Below are positions 61,417 to 64,000 of a DNA stretch of 64,000 bases, one piece after another. The notes below the pieces were generated by a model, which searched no databases, was not told the origin of the DNA, and worked only from the letters and a program-made list of their open reading frames with translations. Both the position numbers and the translations under genes were made by a program. Position 1 is the stretch's first letter. Every line of letters starts with the position of its first letter. This DNA is from Variovorax paradoxus EPS (GTDB lineage Bacteria > Pseudomonadota > Gammaproteobacteria > Burkholderiales > Burkholderiaceae_C): the NCBI RefSeq assembly GCF_000184745.1, contig NC_014931.1, positions 1,364,001 to 1,428,000 on the forward strand, written 5' to 3'.

Positions 61417-62445
61417 ATCGCCATCACCCTGGGCGATCCCGCGGGCATCGGCCCCGAGATCATCGCCAAGGCCTTCCGCAACGCACCCGATGCGACCCGC
61501 GGTGCCTTCGTGGCCGGTGACGTGGCCACGGTACGGCGCGCTTCGCAGGCGCTGGCCGGGCCGGGCCAACCGGCATGGCCCGTCGCGGAGATCGAGACCG
61601 TGGCCGAAGCCGCCAGCGTTCCGCCTGGGTGCATCCCGGTGCTGCAGGTGATCGCGCCGCCGTCCAACATCGTGCTCGGCCAGATCAGCGCGGAGGCTGG
61701 CCGCGCGGCCGGCGATTGCGTGGTCTGGGCCGCACGGGCTGCGCTGCGTGGCGAGATCGCCGCCATCGTGACCGCGCCGCTGCACAAGGAGGCGCTGGCC
61801 GCGGCCGGCTTCCCTTATCCCGGCCACACGGAGCTGCTGCAGGCCGAGGCGGCGGCGCACCTGGGGCGCAGCGTGGCCGAAGTGCCGGTGCGCATGATGC
61901 TGGCCAATGACGAACTGCGCACCGTGCTTGTGAGCATCCACATGTCGCTGCGCGACGCCATCGAGGCGGTGCATTTCGAGGGCGTGCTGCAGACGCTGCG
62001 CATCACGCACCGTGCGCTGTCCCACGCGCTCGGCCGAGCGCCGCGCATCGGCGTGGCAGGCCTCAACCCGCATGCGGGCGAGGGCGGCCTTTTCGGTTCG
62101 GAAGAGCGCGAAATCATTGCGCCGGCCATCGCCGCCGCGCGCGCCGAAGGCATCGACGCCAACGGGCCGCATGCGCCCGACACCGTCTTCATGCGCGCTC
62201 GCGCCCGGCACGGTGTGCCGGACAGCGGTGAGTTCGATGTGGTGATCGCGATGTACCACGACCAGGGCCTGATCCCGGTCAAGTACCTCGGCGTGGAAAA
62301 GGGGGTGAATGTGACGCTGGGGCTGCCGCTGGTGCGCACCAGCCCCGATCACGGCACCGCGTTCGATATCGCGGGTGCCGGGCTCGCCGATGCGTCGAGC
62401 CTCGTAGAGGCGCTTCGCATGGCGAAGGCGCTGGGAAGCGCCTGA
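61405..62445 (+). CDS. pdxA: 4-hydroxythreonine-4-phosphate dehydrogenase
   Basis: PdxA oxidises 4-phospho-hydroxythreonine in pyridoxal phosphate synthesis. The 346-residue enzyme has AITLGDPAGIGPEI at the N-terminus, VTAPLHKEAL, GHTELLQ with a metal-binding His, GLNPHAGEGGLFG and AMYHDQGLIPVKYLG. It starts within a 12-mer that is repeated 65 bp upstream, where the first copy overlaps the stop of the preceding gene. It converges on mscL with 8 bp between stops. Confidence 0.95.
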   Translation: MSAAIAITLGDPAGIGPEIIAKAFRNAPDATRGAFVAGDVATVRRASQALAGPGQPAWPVAEIETVAEAASVPPGCIPVLQVIAPPSNIVLGQISAEAGRAAGDCVVWAARAALRGEIAAIVTAPLHKEALAAAGFPYPGHTELLQAEAAAHLGRSVAEVPVRMMLANDELRTVLVSIHMSLRDAIEAVHFEGVLQTLRITHRALSHALGRAPRIGVAGLNPHAGEGGLFGSEEREIIAPAIAAARAEGIDANGPHAPDTVFMRARARHGVPDSGEFDVVIAMYHDQGLIPVKYLGVEKGVNVTLGLPLVRTSPDHGTAFDIAGAGLADASSLVEALRMAKALGSA

Positions 62446-62453
62446 GAGTCTTC

Positions 62454-62888
62454 TTAAGAAGGGCGCTTCAGGCTGTCGCGGATTTCGCGCAGCAAGGTAA
62501 TGTCTTCTGGCGTTGCGGCCGGCGCAGCAGGTGCCGCCGCTTCGGTCTTTCGCAGCCTGTTGATCTGCTTGACCATCATGAAGATGATGAAGGCCAGGAT
62601 CACGAAGTTCACCGCCACGGTGATGAAGCTGCCGTAGGCCAGCACCGGCACGCCGGCTTTCTTGAGATCGGCCAGCGTGTTCGCCACGCCGGCAGGTGCT
62701 GTGCCGAGCACCACGTAGAGGTTCGAGAAATCGAGCTTGCCGAACACCACGCCCACCAGCGGCATGATGATGTCGGCAACCAGCGAGTCGACGATCTTGC
62801 CGAACGCCGCGCCGATGATCACGCCGACCGCAAGGTCGATGACGTTGCCCTTGACGGCAAATTCCTTGAATTCACTGAGGATGCTCAT
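62454..62888 (-). CDS. mscL: large-conductance mechanosensitive channel
   Basis: MscL is a homopentameric channel that opens under osmotic downshock. The 144-residue product begins with [33 protein letters not shown], the conserved amphipathic helix and pore-lining TM1. A periplasmic loop and TM2 ([20 protein letters not shown]) follow, then an Ala/Pro-rich linker and a C-terminal helix. The stop lies in the palindrome CTTCTTAAGAAG (62450-62461). It is divergent-free, with the glycosyltransferase gene upstream on the same strand (59 bp). Confidence 0.95.
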   Translation of the reverse strand: MSILSEFKEFAVKGNVIDLAVGVIIGAAFGKIVDSLVADIIMPLVGVVFGKLDFSNLYVVLGTAPAGVANTLADLKKAGVPVLAYGSFITVAVNFVILAFIIFMMVKQINRLRKTEAAAPAAPAATPEDITLLREIRDSLKRPS

Positions 62889-62947
62889 GATTCAAAAGGC
62901 TGCTGGAGCTCTGCTGTTGAAGGAGTGCCGAGTATGCCCGCGATTGC

Positions 62948-64000
62948 TCACTTCTCCAGAGGGCGGAGGGCAACGCCGATGTGCGCCGGCGGCAACCCTT
63001 CACGGCTGCGCGCGGCAATTTGCCGGAAGCCGTCTTCCAGGTGCCGCACGAAGCGCGGCGTGTCGAAGTAGCCGCGGCGCGCGTCCTTCGCTTCCGCAAG
63101 CCGGCCGCGCAGCACGGCCAGTTCGTTCCGATGCGTGGCGTAGTGCACGGCCTTCTCGACGTATTCGTCGCGGGTCGTCGCCACCAGCTCCGGCAGGCCG
63201 ATGGCGCTCAGCAGGCTGCCCGCCATGCGCGACACCATCGTCGTGCCGGTGAGCGCAAGCAGCGGCACGCCGGCCCACAGCACGTCGTTCGCGGTGGCAC
63301 CGCTGCTGTAGGGAAAGGTGTCGATGAACAGGTCGGCCAGGCCGATGCGCGCCAGGTGCCTGTCGATCGGCATGCGCGGCGAAACGATGAGGCGTTCTGC
63401 CGGCAGGCCGGCCGCCTCCCACTGCGCACGCAGGTTCGTCTCGAAGCCGTTAGGCCCCTGCGCCAGCCAGAGCACCGCGTTCGGAATGCGCCGCACGATG
63501 CGCACCCAGGCCGCGAAAGTCTCCGGCTGGATCTTGAAGGACTGCGAGAAATTGCACAGCACGAACGCGTCCTCGGGCAGCCCGTGGTCGGCACGCGTGG
63601 CCTTCTGCGGATTGGTGGGACGCTGCGAGTCGATGACCTGGAAGGTCTCGGGCAGCCGAAGCAGCTTCTCGGAATAGCAGTCTTCCGTGCCCGGGGGCGA
63701 GAGGAAGTTGTCGGAGACCAGGTAGTCGTAGTTCGGTGTGCCGCTGGTGCCCATGTAGCCCAGCCACATGAGCTGCGCCGGCGCCGCGTGGTAGGCCATT
63801 ACCTGCGGCTTCGCACCGCGCGTGTCGCCCGAGAGGTCGATGAGGATGTCGACCTCGTCCTCGCGGATGCGCTCGGCCATCTGCTGGATCGACCGGCCTT
63901 GCATGTCCACGAAATTCTCGACGGATGAAGCGATGCGCGCGCGGGCAGGGTGCCCATCGTCGGGTCCGTACGAATACGCGAACACCTCGAAGTCCTTGCG
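62948..64000 (-). CDS. O-GlcNAc transferase-like (SPINDLY) glycosyltransferase, C-terminal part (cut by window edge)
   Basis: The frame is open to the right edge, so the N-terminal part, usually with TPR repeats, is outside the window. The visible 350 residues match the GT41 catalytic domain: RFEVFAYSYG-like start (here KDFEVFAYSYGPDDG), YHAAPAQLMWLGYMGTSG, DYLVSDNFLSPPG, CNFSQSFKIQPETF, and DTFPYSSGATANDVLWAGVPLLALTG. Bacterial homologues glycosylate proteins or adhesins with GlcNAc or related sugars. The acceptor is unknown. Confidence 0.88.
   Translation of the reverse strand, partial: RKDFEVFAYSYGPDDGHPARARIASSVENFVDMQGRSIQQMAERIREDEVDILIDLSGDTRGAKPQVMAYHAAPAQLMWLGYMGTSGTPNYDYLVSDNFLSPPGTEDCYSEKLLRLPETFQVIDSQRPTNPQKATRADHGLPEDAFVLCNFSQSFKIQPETFAAWVRIVRRIPNAVLWLAQGPNGFETNLRAQWEAAGLPAERLIVSPRMPIDRHLARIGLADLFIDTFPYSSGATANDVLWAGVPLLALTGTTMVSRMAGSLLSAIGLPELVATTRDEYVEKAVHYATHRNELAVLRGRLAEAKDARRGYFDTPRFVRHLEDGFRQIAARSREGLPPAHIGVALRPLEK

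Overview
The window looks like a chromosomal core region of a high-GC betaproteobacterium of the order Burkholderiales, most likely family Comamonadaceae and close to Variovorax. This is inferred from gene order (pilMNOPQ-aroK-aroB-dgt, gltBD, mla operon-ibaG-murA-his-tatABC), from GC-rich codon use, and from short dispersed intergenic repeats of a kind I associate with this family. I could not run a taxonomic search. I see no rRNA, tRNA, CRISPR array, prophage or intact insertion sequence; the only mobile-element-related gene is one REP-associated Y1 transposase.

Layout. 0-6 kb: the end of a TonB-dependent receptor, metK with a long structured leader, two LpxL/HtrB-type lipid A acyltransferases, an epoxide-hydrolase-like protein and the GTPase EngB. 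5.9-12 kb: redox and cytochrome genes, namely a diheme cytochrome c4, the System II cytochrome c synthase pair ResB/CcsB, and the periplasmic methionine sulfoxide reductase MsrP (a Tat substrate) with its haem membrane partner MsrQ. 12-16.5 kb: lysA-lptM transcribed away from cyaY, then the bifunctional PBP1a. 16.5-25.7 kb: type IV pilus assembly operon pilMNOPQ, shikimate genes aroK-aroB, a dGTPase-like protein and an MFS transporter, mostly with 1-16 nt overlaps. 25.7-28 kb: DUF1415 protein, a methyltransferase and the RAYT transposase. 28-34.5 kb: glutamate synthase gltB-gltD, separated by a dispersed repeat.

34.6-41.9 kb: a phospholipid-transport operon mlaF-E-D-A-C-B, a YadGH-type ABC exporter, ibaG and murA. 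41.9-55.2 kb: the histidine pathway (hisG, D, C, B, H, A, F, I, E). It is broken by three inserts: lipoprotein + Rap1a/Tai-like + SUFU-like genes between hisD and hisC; an AAA ATPase after hisA; and an oppositely oriented symporter/binding-protein pair plus a sugar epimerase before hisF. 55.2-57.6 kb: a small membrane protein, HinT and tatABC. 57.7-64 kb: a DegS-like protease, an MHS-family transporter, a NIF3 protein, pdxA, mscL and the C-terminal part of an O-GlcNAc-transferase-like glycosyltransferase cut by the window edge.

Cell-envelope work dominates: lipid A acylation, LPS translocon assembly (LptM), peptidoglycan (PBP1a, MurA), lipid asymmetry (Mla), pili, Tat export and periplasmic quality control. 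The less ordinary signals are regulatory and repetitive: a four-hairpin metK leader, a sigma-54-like site before pilM, several -10-like boxes only 6-7 nt from start codons, a 19-nt palindromic element that twice supplies a start codon, three copies of a ~100-bp hairpin repeat, a 12-bp direct repeat flanking another repeat fragment before pdxA, and the immunity-like gene trio inside the his cluster.
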